From Tetradesmus obliquus (Eukaryota; Chlorophyta; Chlorophyceae; Sphaeropleales; Scenedesmaceae), in NCBI GenBank assembly GCA_030272155.1, contig CP126200.1:1922001-1986000 (forward strand): a DNA stretch of 64,000 nt. The letters run 5' to 3'. The notes under the pieces are model-generated. The model saw only the letters and a list, made by a program, of their open reading frames with translations, did no database searches and was not told the origin of the DNA. Shown piece by piece: positions 48,882-58,757 of the stretch. Position 1 is the first letter of the stretch. The number at the start of each line of letters is the position of its first letter. Position numbers and translations under genes: made by a program.

Positions 48882-51878
48882 AATCACAACAGGTGTCAGC
48901 ACACATGGGTGACGCTGAGCTGGAGGCATGCCTCAAGGGCTGCGAGCTGTTTGTCATTCCTGCTGCAAAAACACTAGTGATAATGAAGCCAAAACCCTGC
49001 ACCCACCCTCTTCTTACTCCTGCGGCCGGGATGCTGCTGCTGCTGCTGCTGTCTTTGATGCACAGGTGTCAGCACACGTGGGTGATGCAGAGCTGGAGGC
49101 GTGCCTCAAGGGCTGCGAGCTGGTTGTCATTCCTGCTGGAGTGCCGCGCAAGCCAGGCATGACTCGTGATGACCTGTTCAACATCAACGCAGGCATTGTC
49201 ATGAACCTGGTCACCGCCTGCGCAAAGTACTGCCCCAATGTGAGTGAGCATTCAGGTTTCAGGGGTTTTACGAAGGATCCAGTTGTAGTAGCAGCAGCTG
49301 AATGACCTGTTCAATATGTACGCGGGCATCGTGATGCACCTGGTCACCGCTTGTGTGTAGCACTGCCCCAACGTGAGTGTTGTTTGTTCTGCATAGAAAT
49401 TGGGTGGTTGGTGACTGTCTCAGATCAACGCCGTCTTCTTGGTGAAATTGATCACTGCGTGTCCAAAGTACTGCCACAACGTGACAGGTTCTGGACTAGG
49501 GTTATCAGGTACCAGCTGGGTAGGGCGCCTTGAACAGCAGAGGTCAGCAGCGGACGCCTGGTGGTGCAGAAGTTCTGTGTGCACAGCAGACCTATTTTCA
49601 CACAGCAGCACAATTGGGAGCAGCAGAGGCATGGAGCAGCTGCGAGCAAGGGCCTTCTCAAACGTGTTGCCGCTGCTGGTGGTGGTGGTGGTGCTGCTGC
49701 TGCTGCTGCTGTTGTCGCAATGCAGGCCATCCTGGAGATTATCTCCCACCCCGTGAACAGCACGGCGCCTACCATCATGATGGATTTTGATAACTCCACA
49801 AGCAAACACACACCAACACCTGCTGCTGCTGCTTCAATCGCTGTATCACAGGCCATCCTGGAGATCATCTCCAACCCCGTGAACAGCACGGTGCCCATCG
49901 CCAGCGAGGTGCTCAAGGCGGCTGGCTGCTACGACCCACGCAAGCTGCTGGGAGTGACCACGCTCGATGTCGTGCGCGCCAACACCTTCGTGGCGCAGGT
50001 GAGGTTGGAGGTTTGCTATGCATGGCGCCATCTATCCACCATTGTGTGTTTCGCACGGCGCTGCAGCTGCGGCATGAGCTGTCACGTGTGTGGCGCGCAG
50101 GGCCGGATAGCTGGCTGTGAGGTGGTGATATACATGCAGGCTTTGGTATGATATATTTGAGTTGGCAAGCTGCTGGGGGTGACCACGCTGGACATGCTTG
50201 CCGACACCTTCGTGGTGCAGCTGAGCCCGATTGGGGCATGTTCCACGTGTGTGTTTTGTATGGCTCTGCTGCTATCTGTGCAGCTGGAGGTTTTGCTGTC
50301 ATGTTCCTTGCGCCTGGCTGCGGTTTTGCAGTTGGTTACCTGTGCATGTTCTGGTTAAAGCACAGATGTGCAGTCAGGGCTGCAGGTGTCAGTGCCTATG
50401 TGCTGTTCCGCTTCACACGACTGGTGGGCTCATAACCTGTTGAAGGCAACTGGTTGCCAGCCCACCGTGTGCAAGGGACCAGGACAAGCACTGCACCACC
50501 TGCCTTGCTGTAACACATGCATGGTTGCTGCATGCTTTCAACTCTTTGACATAGCTGTTAGTACTTGTCTCCACACATGTCCTTTTTTACTGCTCCATTG
50601 CGCACGGCTGGTGGCTCCTCTTGACCTGCTGATAAGCAGCAGGTTGCAAGGCCACCAGCGGTTTGCATGGGAACAGTGTGTGCACTGCACAACTTGCCTG
50701 CCTTGCTGCGATGCTTGCATGGTAGCTGTTGGTTTTGGTGTGTTGGCAGCGCCTGCTGATGCCAGTGTAAATGTGCTGCTCCGCTGCACACCGCCGTCAG
50801 GACCATACTTGATCAGCGCATCAGGTTGCAATCCCACCCGCGCTGTGCACAGGATCAGTGCACGCGCTGCACTGATAGCTCTGCTGCAATGTGTGCATGG
50901 TTGCGCCAGTGCTGTGGTGCTGCTCTACTGCATACGGCCGGCGAGCTCATAACCTGTTGGATAGCAACTGGTTATCAGCCCATCGGCGCTGTGCATTTGA
51001 ACAGGACGTGCACTCCACCACTAGCTTTGCTCCGCATGCATGCAACTAGTGCACAAGACAACACGTGGCCTGCCAGTTGCTGCTGCAAGAGCGTGCCCTA
51101 TGCCGATGCACATGAGTTATGGGCTCATAACCTGTGGAAGGTTGTGAAGGCCATACCTCGTGTGCTTGAGCATAGCACCATGCACAGCCTGCGCATGGCT
51201 GCGTTGTTGTTCAAACTGCTGTATCTTCTGGGTTTCTGCATCGAGTGCTGTCATGGCATATGGAGGCCTTGTGGTGCATGCAGCGTGCCTGATAGTTGCT
51301 GCTGCAAGTATGTGTTCCTCATAAATGTCCATGTCTAATGGGCTCATAACCTGTGTCAGGTTCCAAGGCCATCAGGTGTGAGCTGTTATGAACAACACAT
51401 ACTTGTTTGTAAGCCACTTCCACATGCAAAATGCTTAACCACACGGCAGTGCTTGTGCTTGCTTGTAGTTTGGGCTTATTGCTACTTTTGCGGGGTTGCT
51501 GCATTCAAGCGCAGTCAGCATGTGACATGTTGGTGGCGTAACCAGACAAGCTTTCATGGCTTAGTTGTGCTACAGCAACAGGTGTGTTGGCCTGCTTGTA
51601 TGCTGATGTATAGTGTGCATGCTACTGCCGCTGCCGCCGTGCTGTCGGTGTGTTGATCCCACGCTGCTGCTGCTGCTGCTGTGCTGACATGTGCTTGTTG
51701 CTGCTGCTGCAGGCCAAGGACCGCGACCCGAAGGAGGTGGATGTGCCATTGCTGCTGCTGCTCTTGCCAAACTGCGAGTTTGGCGCATGCTGCTGCCGCT
51801 GCCATTCTGTGCAGGCCAAGGACCACGACATGAAGGAGGTGGATGTGCCATTGCTGCTGCTGCTGTATCGACTTGTGC

Positions 51879-51932
<54 letters not shown>

Positions 51933-52220
51933 TTCTGTGCAGGCCAAGGGCCTTGACCTGAAGGAGGCGGATGTGCCATTGCCGCTGCTGCCCTTCGCCA
52001 AACTGCGCATGCTGCTGCTGCTGCTGCTGCCTCCATTCCGTGCAGGCCAAGGACTTCAACCTGAAGGCGGTGGATGCGCTGTTGCTGCTGCTGCTGCTGT
52101 ACTGACTTGGGGCATGCTGCTGCTGCTGCTGCCATTCTGTGCAGGCCAAGGGCCTTGACCCGAAGGAGGTGGATTTGCCATTGCTGCTGCTGCTGCTGCT
52201 GCTGCTGTGCTGACGTGCGC

Positions 52221-52266
<46 letters not shown>

Positions 52267-52915
52267 AGGCCAAGGGCCTTGACCTGAAGGAGGTGGATGT
52301 GCCGGTCATTGGCGGCCACGCAGGCATCACCATTCTGCCGCTGCTGTCACAGGTGAGGCATGGTGTTTGTGTCTGTGTAGTCAGCAGTCAAATTTAGTCA
52401 AAGTTGGTTGAACATAGGGTCAGTCACAGCTCAGGGAGGCACAGCCTGCAGCCGGTGCATCACGATCCTGCCGCTGCTGTCACAGGTGAGACACGGTTGC
52501 AACAGCGCCTATGATCAGCAGTCGAAAGCAGTACACAGCAGTGCGGTCCCCAGCTCAGCAAGGCACAGGCTGCAGCCAGTGCATCACCCTGCTGCCGCTG
52601 CTGTCACACGTGAGGCAGGGTGGTCGGCGGTGTGCATTGGCAGTCACACGCAGCAATGAACCTAGTGCAGTCATGCAGCAGGTATGATGCAGCAAACTGT
52701 GTGTTCTGATCATGCCATGTCAGGCCCTCCATGCACTGGGTCTGCGGCAGCAGCTGAAACACACATGTATTTAATCACTTGCATCAAATATACCATCATG
52801 CTCCTGCAGACGGTGCCGTCAGTCACCTTCAGCGACGCGGAGCGCAAGGCGCTCACCAGCCGCATCACACACACTATAATATGGGGTTGATGGCATCAGC
52901 AAACCCTGCTCCGGT

Positions 52916-52948
<33 letters not shown>

Positions 52949-53984
52949 AGACTGTGCCATCAGTCACCTTTAGTGATGCGGAGCGCAACGCCCTCACCAG
53001 CCGCACCAACACACCATAACTTAACAAACCCTGCTGCTGCTGCTGCAGACGGTGCCGTCAGTCACCTTCAGTGGTGTGGAGCGCAAGGCCCTCACCAACC
53101 GCAACACACACTTGATTTAAAAACAATCCTGCTGCTGTGCTGCTGCTGCTGCTGCTGCAGACTGTGCCGTCAGTCACCTGCAGCAATGCGGAGCGCAAGG
53201 CGCTCACCAGCCGCACCAACACACCATAACTTAACAAACCCTGCTGCTGCTGTTGCTGCTGCAGACTGTGCCGTCAGTCACCTTCAGTGACGCGGAGCGC
53301 AAGGCCCTCACCAGCCGCATCCAGGACGCAGGCACAGAAGTGGTGGAGGCCAAGGCGGGAGCAGGCAGCGCCACGCTCAGCATGGCCTATGCTGCTGCCC
53401 GCATGGCAGAGTCCACGCTGCTGGGCATGCAGGTGGGTGGTCCTGGTTGACGCAGCGTTGCTTGCAGGGCTGTCTGTGTCGCATCATACTGGCAGGTGTT
53501 TGTGCTGGGGTTGTTCTCCTTGTGCGGCCCCTGGCTATTGAGTTCTGATGCATTTGGTGGTGGTGGTGGTGGTTGAGGCCAGGGCAGGGGCAGGCAGCGC
53601 CATACCTCAGCATGGCTTATGGTGCTGGCCGCATGGCAGAGTCCACACTGCTGGGCATGCAGGTGGGTGCGGCTGAAGCAAGGCTGTCTGTCATGTTGTA
53701 CACACAAATGCCCCGCTGGTGTGAACGGGTCTCTTGAGCGGCAGCCTGTCTGTCCACACTGCTGGGCATGCAGTGGAGCTTTGCAAGGGAGTCTGTGTTG
53801 TTGTACATGCAGAGGCGCTGTTGTGGTGGGTGCGTGTCATCAGCTTGTCGGTGCTGGGTGCTGCTGCAGCAGCTGGTGTCGGTCTCTTTGCGCAGCGGCG
53901 CTCACCTAAGACCTTCAGGTGTTCGTCGCACCGCAACAGCGGTATCTCTGCATGCTTCGTAACAACTTCGGACTGACGTTGTCA

Positions 53985-54019
<35 letters not shown>

Positions 54020-54255
54020 GCATGCAGGGCGAGCCCAACATGTTTGAGTGCGCCTTCGTGCAGTCGGATGTCGTCCCCGGCTCTCCCTTCTTCGCATCCC
54101 GCGTGCAGCTGGGCCCAGAGGGAGTGGCTAAGGTGAATGGGCTGGGCCAGCTCAACGAGTTTGAGAAGGCAGCAATGGAGGCGATGCTGCCGGAGCTGAA
54201 GGCTCAAATCGAAAAGGGCATTGCATTTGCCAAGAACCCTCCCAAGAAGGATTAG
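47808..54255 (+). CDS. MDH: NAD-dependent malate dehydrogenase, organellar type
   Basis: Interconverts malate and oxaloacetate with NAD. Exons 47808-47823, 47901-48166, 49066-49239, 49852-49998, 52269-52352, 53265-53432 and 54028-54255 give 360 residues. The first about 41 residues (rich in Arg/Ala/Ser, e.g. [20 protein letters not shown]) look like a chloroplast or mitochondrial transit peptide. Motifs: Rossmann [14 protein letters not shown] (from about 44), substrate arginines in [12 protein letters not shown] (122 and 128), [33 protein letters not shown], catalytic His218 in [13 protein letters not shown], and [14 protein letters not shown]. The C-terminus is NPPKKD, with no peroxisomal SKL-type signal. 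Only 1.08 kb of the 6.4 kb gene codes: introns 2 to 6 are packed with tandem copies of adjacent exon edges, listed separately. The real exon in each array is the copy next to the rest of the exon. Confidence 0.96.
48755..48990 (+). repeat. Two copies of MDH exon 3 start
   Basis: Copies at 48755 and 48893, each after ACAG, read [17 protein letters not shown] and [20 protein letters not shown]. The real exon (49066) reads [20 protein letters not shown]. The nearer copy is the closer match. Confidence 0.95.
49303..49483 (+). repeat. Two copies of MDH exon 3 end
   Basis: Copies at 49303-49374 (DLFN to donor) and 49421-49483 (KYCHN to donor) resemble 49171-49242 and lie in the next intron. Confidence 0.88.
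49735..49790 (+). repeat. Copy of MDH exon 4 start
   Basis: Encodes [16 protein letters not shown] behind a CTG tract; the real exon at 49852 has [16 protein letters not shown]. Confidence 0.95.
50162..50222 (+). repeat. Copy of MDH exon 4 end
   Basis: Resembles 49941-49999 (KLLGVTTLD ... NTFVAQ). Downstream of the real exon. Confidence 0.88.
51713..52170 (+). repeat. Five copies of MDH exon 5 start
   Basis: Copies start at 51713, 51815, 51943, 52046 and 52145, each after CAG; the real exon starts at 52269. All encode variants of [12 protein letters not shown] and are separated by long CTG runs. Confidence 0.97.
52456..52613 (+). repeat. Two copies of MDH exon 5 end
   Basis: [15 protein letters not shown] strings with donor recur at 52456-52488 and 52573-52613 after the real exon end at 52352. 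Confidence 0.9.
52810..53222 (+). repeat. Four copies of MDH exon 6 start
   Basis: Copies begin at 52810, 52951, 53049 and 53161, each behind CTG tracts and CAG; the real exon begins at 53265. Copy 1 encodes the identical peptide [19 protein letters not shown]. Confidence 0.97.
53583..53774 (+). repeat. Two copies of MDH exon 6 end
   Basis: 53583-53661 matches the codons from GAGSAT to LLGMQ plus donor; 53752-53774 repeats only STLLGMQ. CTGGGCATGCAG occurs again directly as the acceptor of exon 7. Confidence 0.9.
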
Positions 54256-55568
54256 GTGGATTGAAATGGTAGCACCACTGCTGCAGCTGCACTGCTCGTC
54301 TGTTTGTATGGCAGATGCGTGCGCAGTGCCTGTTGTGGTAGAGGGTGTGTTGTTGGACAGGGCCGTGCAGTGTGGTTGCTGCTGTTGCTGTTGCTGTTGC
54401 TGCTGCTGGAGCAGCAGCGCAGTTGGCGGCGTGGTTTCAGGCGCCTGTGCATCATTTCTTCACCAATTACGTGCTGCAGAGTGCGGCGTGCGCTTGCCTC
54501 TGCTGCCTGTGTGTCTGTGAGTTGGTGTTTTGAGCAGTTGTGGTCGGGGGTTCATGCCAAATTGCGCAGATTGTGACGCCCTGTGGTGGACGTATTGTGT
54601 GCATGGCGGTGTCATGCTCCAGAGGTGGTTGATCATGTTACAACCACAGTTTCAGTGGGCACGTGAAGCATCTCTACATACGTTTGTGTTGATTGGTGGT
54701 AGGCCAGTGACTGAGCTTAGCTGTGATGCTGATGTTGTGCCTGTTCAGCTAGCAGCAGCGCTTTTCCGGTACTCGGGTCTGCAGGTGCGATGGTGCGCCT
54801 GACATGAGGCAGTCATTGGACAGGTGCTAGCTGCTGGCACATTCTGTCTGCATGCTAGCTTTGCAGGGCAGTTACAGCACAGCAGTTACAGCACAGCGAG
54901 TTGCAAGGTGCATGCTGACACAGTGCCGGCAGGTGGTTGCACAGGAGTGCAACTTGCTGTGCTTTTAGCATCTCTTGGTGCATGCCTACACGCATCTTGT
55001 TGGTCAGCTTGGCTGCAGCTTGCAAGCATCAGTTGGCAGCTGAAGGCGCTGCATACATCAGGTGTTGTGATGGTGCTGCACTGTTGCTACCAGCAGTTGA
55101 CAATTGTCTTGCAAGCTGTCTAAACACCGGCACCATTTGCCTAAGAGCGGCGCTGTGGACGGCAGAAAAGCAGCTGCATGCCATGCCAATTGCGCATGGC
55201 AACCCCAGCCGCTTTCGAACCTGCGGTGTTGTGGTGTCTGAGCACTGGCTGCGCTCTGCTGGATTTGGTCGCCTTGTTGTGTGCTATGGTGCAGCTGCTG
55301 GTTGTCATGGTAAACTTTACTCTCCTCAAAAATAGCTTCTTTGCGTAGAGCCTTGCCCCCTCCTGAGTTGCACCAAGCACAGTGCTACAGTGACCCTAGC
55401 TGGCTCTGCCAGCGCCTGTTGAGCCGCCCAACTGCTGAACAGCTTAACGAAACTTTCAGCCAGTGCAAGCTTTGCAGCATGACTTCATTGAGTCGTCCAA
55501 CAGCGGCTCCAGAGCCAAGATCTTGCCTTTCAACTTGACGGCGTAATCATAGTCATGACGGGCCAACA

Positions 55569-55573
55569 TTACA
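55569..55573 (-). terminator. Candidate poly(A) signal of TXNDC17-like gene
   Basis: TTACA on the plus strand (TGTAA in the transcript), about 167 nt after the stop. Confidence 0.4.
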
Positions 55574-55636
55574 GTGTCTTGCGGCGCACCACACAACGCC
55601 TGTGTCCTCAGCACACAAGCTGCAAAATCGCCGTCA

Positions 55637-55672
55637 CTGCGTGTCCAGGAGCTTTGCCACCACGGCCCCCGC
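55637..55672 (-). repeat. Copy of TXNDC17-like coding end in the 3' flank
   Basis: Resembles the codons for VVAKFLLDT (55745-55780), followed by a stop. Confidence 0.65.
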
Positions 55673-55739
55673 CTCACAGCCTATCACACGGTGCAAACCA
55701 CAAATGCGTGTGCTATATGACATCAGAGGCCTCGACATC

Positions 55740-57215
55740 TCAACAATTCGTATCAAGCAGGAACTTTGCCACCACAGCCACTGCCGCAGCAGGCGAGCCC
55801 GCCTTCTCCAATGCCACTCCCAGCTTGGCGGTAGGCCCCTCAGCTCCCCAGCGCATCAAGTCAGGCACACCACCGAGCTTGACAGCAGGGTCGTTCCTGC
55901 AAGCATTTGCATCACAGTTGAGTCAATGTTGGCAGCCAGGCGAACTTCTTTTTGGTGCATGGTGGAGCCTGCACCACTCAGCTTGATGGTGGGGTCGTGC
56001 CTGCGAGCGCTGTTGCACAGCAAGTGTCAAGTATCGAGGTGAATAATGCCGAAGCTGTTACAGTTGGCGGCCAGGCGAGTGCTGCCTGATGCATTGAAAA
56101 AATGCGGCGCTGCTGATGGTGCAATGAAGCATGAACACTGGGCTGTGTGGGTGCCCTGCTCAGATTCATGCGGCAGTGCTGCTGGCTTGCCACTGCCGAC
56201 TTTCGCACTGCTGGGGTGCTGGCTAGCTGGCTGGCTGTGCATGAGTTGCAAGTTGCTGAACAGTGCGCTGCTGCCTTTCCTTCCGGGAAAATCTCGCAGC
56301 CGCTGGCACGGCACGCTGCTGCAAGCAAACTGTCACGTGTGGCATCACTGCATTGCCCAACCCTGCTTGCTGCTCACCTCAGTGGGTGCTGCGGGTCCTT
56401 CCACACCTCCCGCTGCCCCACCAGCACCTCCAGCAGCTTCGCCATGTCATCTATCTAGATACCACCCTGGCAGAAATATGCCTGCTCACCTCAGTGGGTG
56501 CTGTGGATCCTTCCACACCTCCCGCTGCCCCACCAGCACCTCCAGCAGCGATGCACCTTGGTCAGCACACACACGCTTGACAGCAGGCCCGCAGCGCACG
56601 CAGTCGGGGCACCAAGAGACACCTGTGGCTGGGCTGTTGTCTGCGAGGAACACTACATAGTGCGGGCCCGGCAGCTGCAGCAGCCTGCAGGGTGACAAGT
56701 GTGGCAGAAGTGACAAGTTTGACAAGTGGGGCCACAACGGCACGCCTGTGGCTGGGCTGTTGTCTGCGAGGAACACTACATAGTGCGGCCCTGGCAGCTG
56801 CAGCAGCCTGCAGAGTGATGCAGCAGGTGTGGCAATTGTGATGCGTGTGACAAGTGTGACAGCAACAAGAGAACATGCCAATTGCGGTGGTAATATAAAT
56901 GGCATGGACAAATACTAGTGGGGCGAGCTGCTGGTTTGCTGCTGATTGCTGGCTGGATGCCAGCTTTGTGCATGCACCCCTGACGCTTGATCTTGCAACA
57001 GTTGCACATACCAGCACGTGGCGTTGACTTTGCACTGATGCATGGAACATCAGGTCGGATTAGTGTCTGGCTGTGTATGCTGTGCCTGCATAGCGGCAGG
57101 TGACCTTCTGATGCTGCAGGCTGGCTAACTTTGCTGCTGCAGCAAACTGCGCAGCTCACTTGTCTACGCCCTGCTTCAGGTCTGTATAGCTGCAGCTGAG
57201 AGACGCTTCTGCCAT
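55740..57215 (-). CDS. TXNDC17/TRP14-like thioredoxin-related protein
   Basis: Small cytosolic disulfide reductase family. Exons 57160-57215, 56490-56684 and 55740-55896 join in phase (2, then 2) to 135 residues, near human TXNDC17 (123). The start MAEASLSCSYTDLKQG is the only ATG that joins in frame. The TXNDC17 signature active site WCPDC is at 43-47 in GVSWCPDCVRCGPAV; the family's YWKDPNN region is matched by REVWKDPQHPLRND and its VPTLLKYGT by GVPDLMRWGAEG. The protein ends KFLLDTNC. No transit peptide is obvious. It is divergent from the BolA gene with 472 bp between start codons. All four splice or exon-end edges have a nearby echo copy. Confidence 0.92.
55970..56005 (-). repeat. Copy of TXNDC17-like exon 3 start
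   Basis: Resembles 55870-55904 (NDPAVKLGG and its acceptor). Upstream of the real exon. Confidence 0.8.
56371..56440 (-). repeat. Copy of TXNDC17-like exon 2 end
   Basis: Near-identical to 56481-56550 (LLEVLVGQREVWKDPQHPLR and donor). Downstream of the real exon. Confidence 0.93.
56745..56807 (-). repeat. Copy of TXNDC17-like exon 2 start
   Basis: Near-identical to 56617-56690 (LLQLPGPHYVVFLADNSPAT and its acceptor). Upstream of the real exon. Confidence 0.93.
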
Positions 57216-57687
57216 CTTTCGGTTGACGACTTGCACGGCCAAGTTGCGCTTCAGTGGCCTGCATGAATTGCAGGATGATGCATCAGTACCCTGGTCACCA
57301 AGTGATGCAACTGCTGGGGGCATTCATAGCTCTGCATGCTGCTGCTGCACAGCCAAACCTCGGGAGAGGTGGTCGTGTCTGACAGAAACGAGTGAGATTT
57401 CTGGTCTGCGTTGCTGGGACGCGGATCATGCAGGCTTTGGGAGGCGAGTAGCGAGGCAGTACACACAGGGTGCAGCTGAGCCCTAGCGGTGCTGATGCAG
57501 GTGATCGTTCAGCAGGCCGAACAGGTGTTTGGTATAGGTAGCTGTTTGTATTATACATGGTCATCTGGACTTGACTGTGAACAAGCGCGCACATAACACG
57601 TTCCGAGCCCTGAACTCCTTCTGCTGTGCTGACGTGTGCTTGAATCACGGAAGGCATAAGTTTTTAGCATTTGAAAGTAAATAAGTC
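57216..57687. promoter_or_regulatory. Shared divergent promoter region, TXNDC17-like and BolA
   Basis: 472 bp between two divergent start codons. No recognised motif. Confidence 0.6.
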
Positions 57688-58757
57688 ATGGTGACCGCCA
57701 GTGACGTGGAAGTCAAGCTGAAGGAGAAGCTTGATGCAGCAGACGTGGTGGGTGCACACCTGGCCTGTGATGTCTGGTTTGCGGCAGGATTGAGTGGTTC
57801 TGTGGGCCTGCAACTTTTTAACGGTGCTTAATGGTAGTAGTGAGAGGAGACTGCTGTATCAGCCTGATGCCATGTCGGCTGCCACCATTGCTGCCGCTTG
57901 CACTGCCACCTCCGCCACTGCTGCTGCCGCAACTTGCAGACAGTGATTGATACTTCAGGAGGGTAAGAAGCAGCAGTTTTAATAAACCTGATGTCCCACA
58001 ACTGTGGTTGCCCTCAACGCACACCAGCATGACGACTGCTCAGCCTGGACATTTCTGCCAGCACTTTCTTGTCAGGCTGACACCCAAGCGACATCAGACA
58101 CGTATCTCACCACCACAACAGCACACCACTGGCAATGATTGCATGGAGATGACCAGCAGCAGACAAGCATTGTGCACTCAACCTGCAGCCAGCTTCAATT
58201 AACTTTTGTAATGTGTTATTCCTGCAGGTGTGGTGCCAGCTTTGATGTGGCAGTGGTCTCTGATGCATTCAATGGCAAGATGCTCATCGCACGACACAGA
58301 CTGGTAAGACTGCAATCGACACTTGCTGGCTGCTGGCTGCTGTTGCTGCTAGTGTTGCCAGCAATGCACGTGCTGCCTCTACTGCTGTGCCAACTGGTCT
58401 TCAGTGTCTTACGCTGCAAGCAGAGCTTCTGATTGCAGAACTCAGACATCATGCAAGGCGTGGGTCATTCATGCCACCCAACACAGCAGCAAAGACGCCC
58501 GTATCAACGCCACTGTTGCATGCTGCTGCTGTCGTCCATATGATCAAACCTCGTGCATGCAATTCATGCAACTCAAACTCAACAGACCGCTGCTCCTCCT
58601 GCCGCTTGCTACCGGCGTGTTGTAGGTGCATGATGCGCTAGCAGAGCTGATGCCAGACATCCATGCACTATCAATCAAGCGCTGCTGGACCAAGGCGCAG
58701 CAAGCAGCAGCAACACAGCAGGCCGCACCGGCAGCAGCAGCAGCAGGCACCAGCTAG
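57688..58757 (+). CDS. BolA-like protein (BOLA2 type)
   Basis: BolA proteins pair with monothiol glutaredoxins to handle [2Fe-2S] clusters. Exons 57688-57747, 57940-57962, 58228-58303 and 58626-58757 join in phase to 96 residues. Exon 2 is only 23 bp but is needed for frame and supplies TVIDTSGG. Family features: GCGASFDVAVVSDAFNGKML, and RHRLVHDALAELMPDIHALS with the conserved histidine at 51; Cys29 lies in the loop where BOLA2 proteins carry a second possible ligand. There is no N-terminal extension, so a cytosolic or nuclear location is likely. The C-terminus adds an Ala/Gln-rich tail (from QQAAATQQAAP). Unlike its neighbours, its introns contain no recognisable exon copies. Confidence 0.92.

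Larger units (their letters stand above)
54256..55739. other. Intergenic, MDH 3' side to TXNDC17-like 3' side
   Basis: Convergent. No convincing gene. A frame near 55456-55600 (minus) is probably 3' UTR of the thioredoxin gene. Confidence 0.5.

Noticed and set aside
52810..53222. Echo copies considered as normal extra exons of MDH
   Set aside because: Including any of them would duplicate a conserved segment or hit a stop; the protein is complete without them. Alternative use is left open as a finding.
55456..55677. Minus-strand frame containing YDYAVKLKGKILALEPLL
   Set aside because: Lies in the 3' flank of the thioredoxin gene just past its stop, has no visible splice partner and no recognised family.
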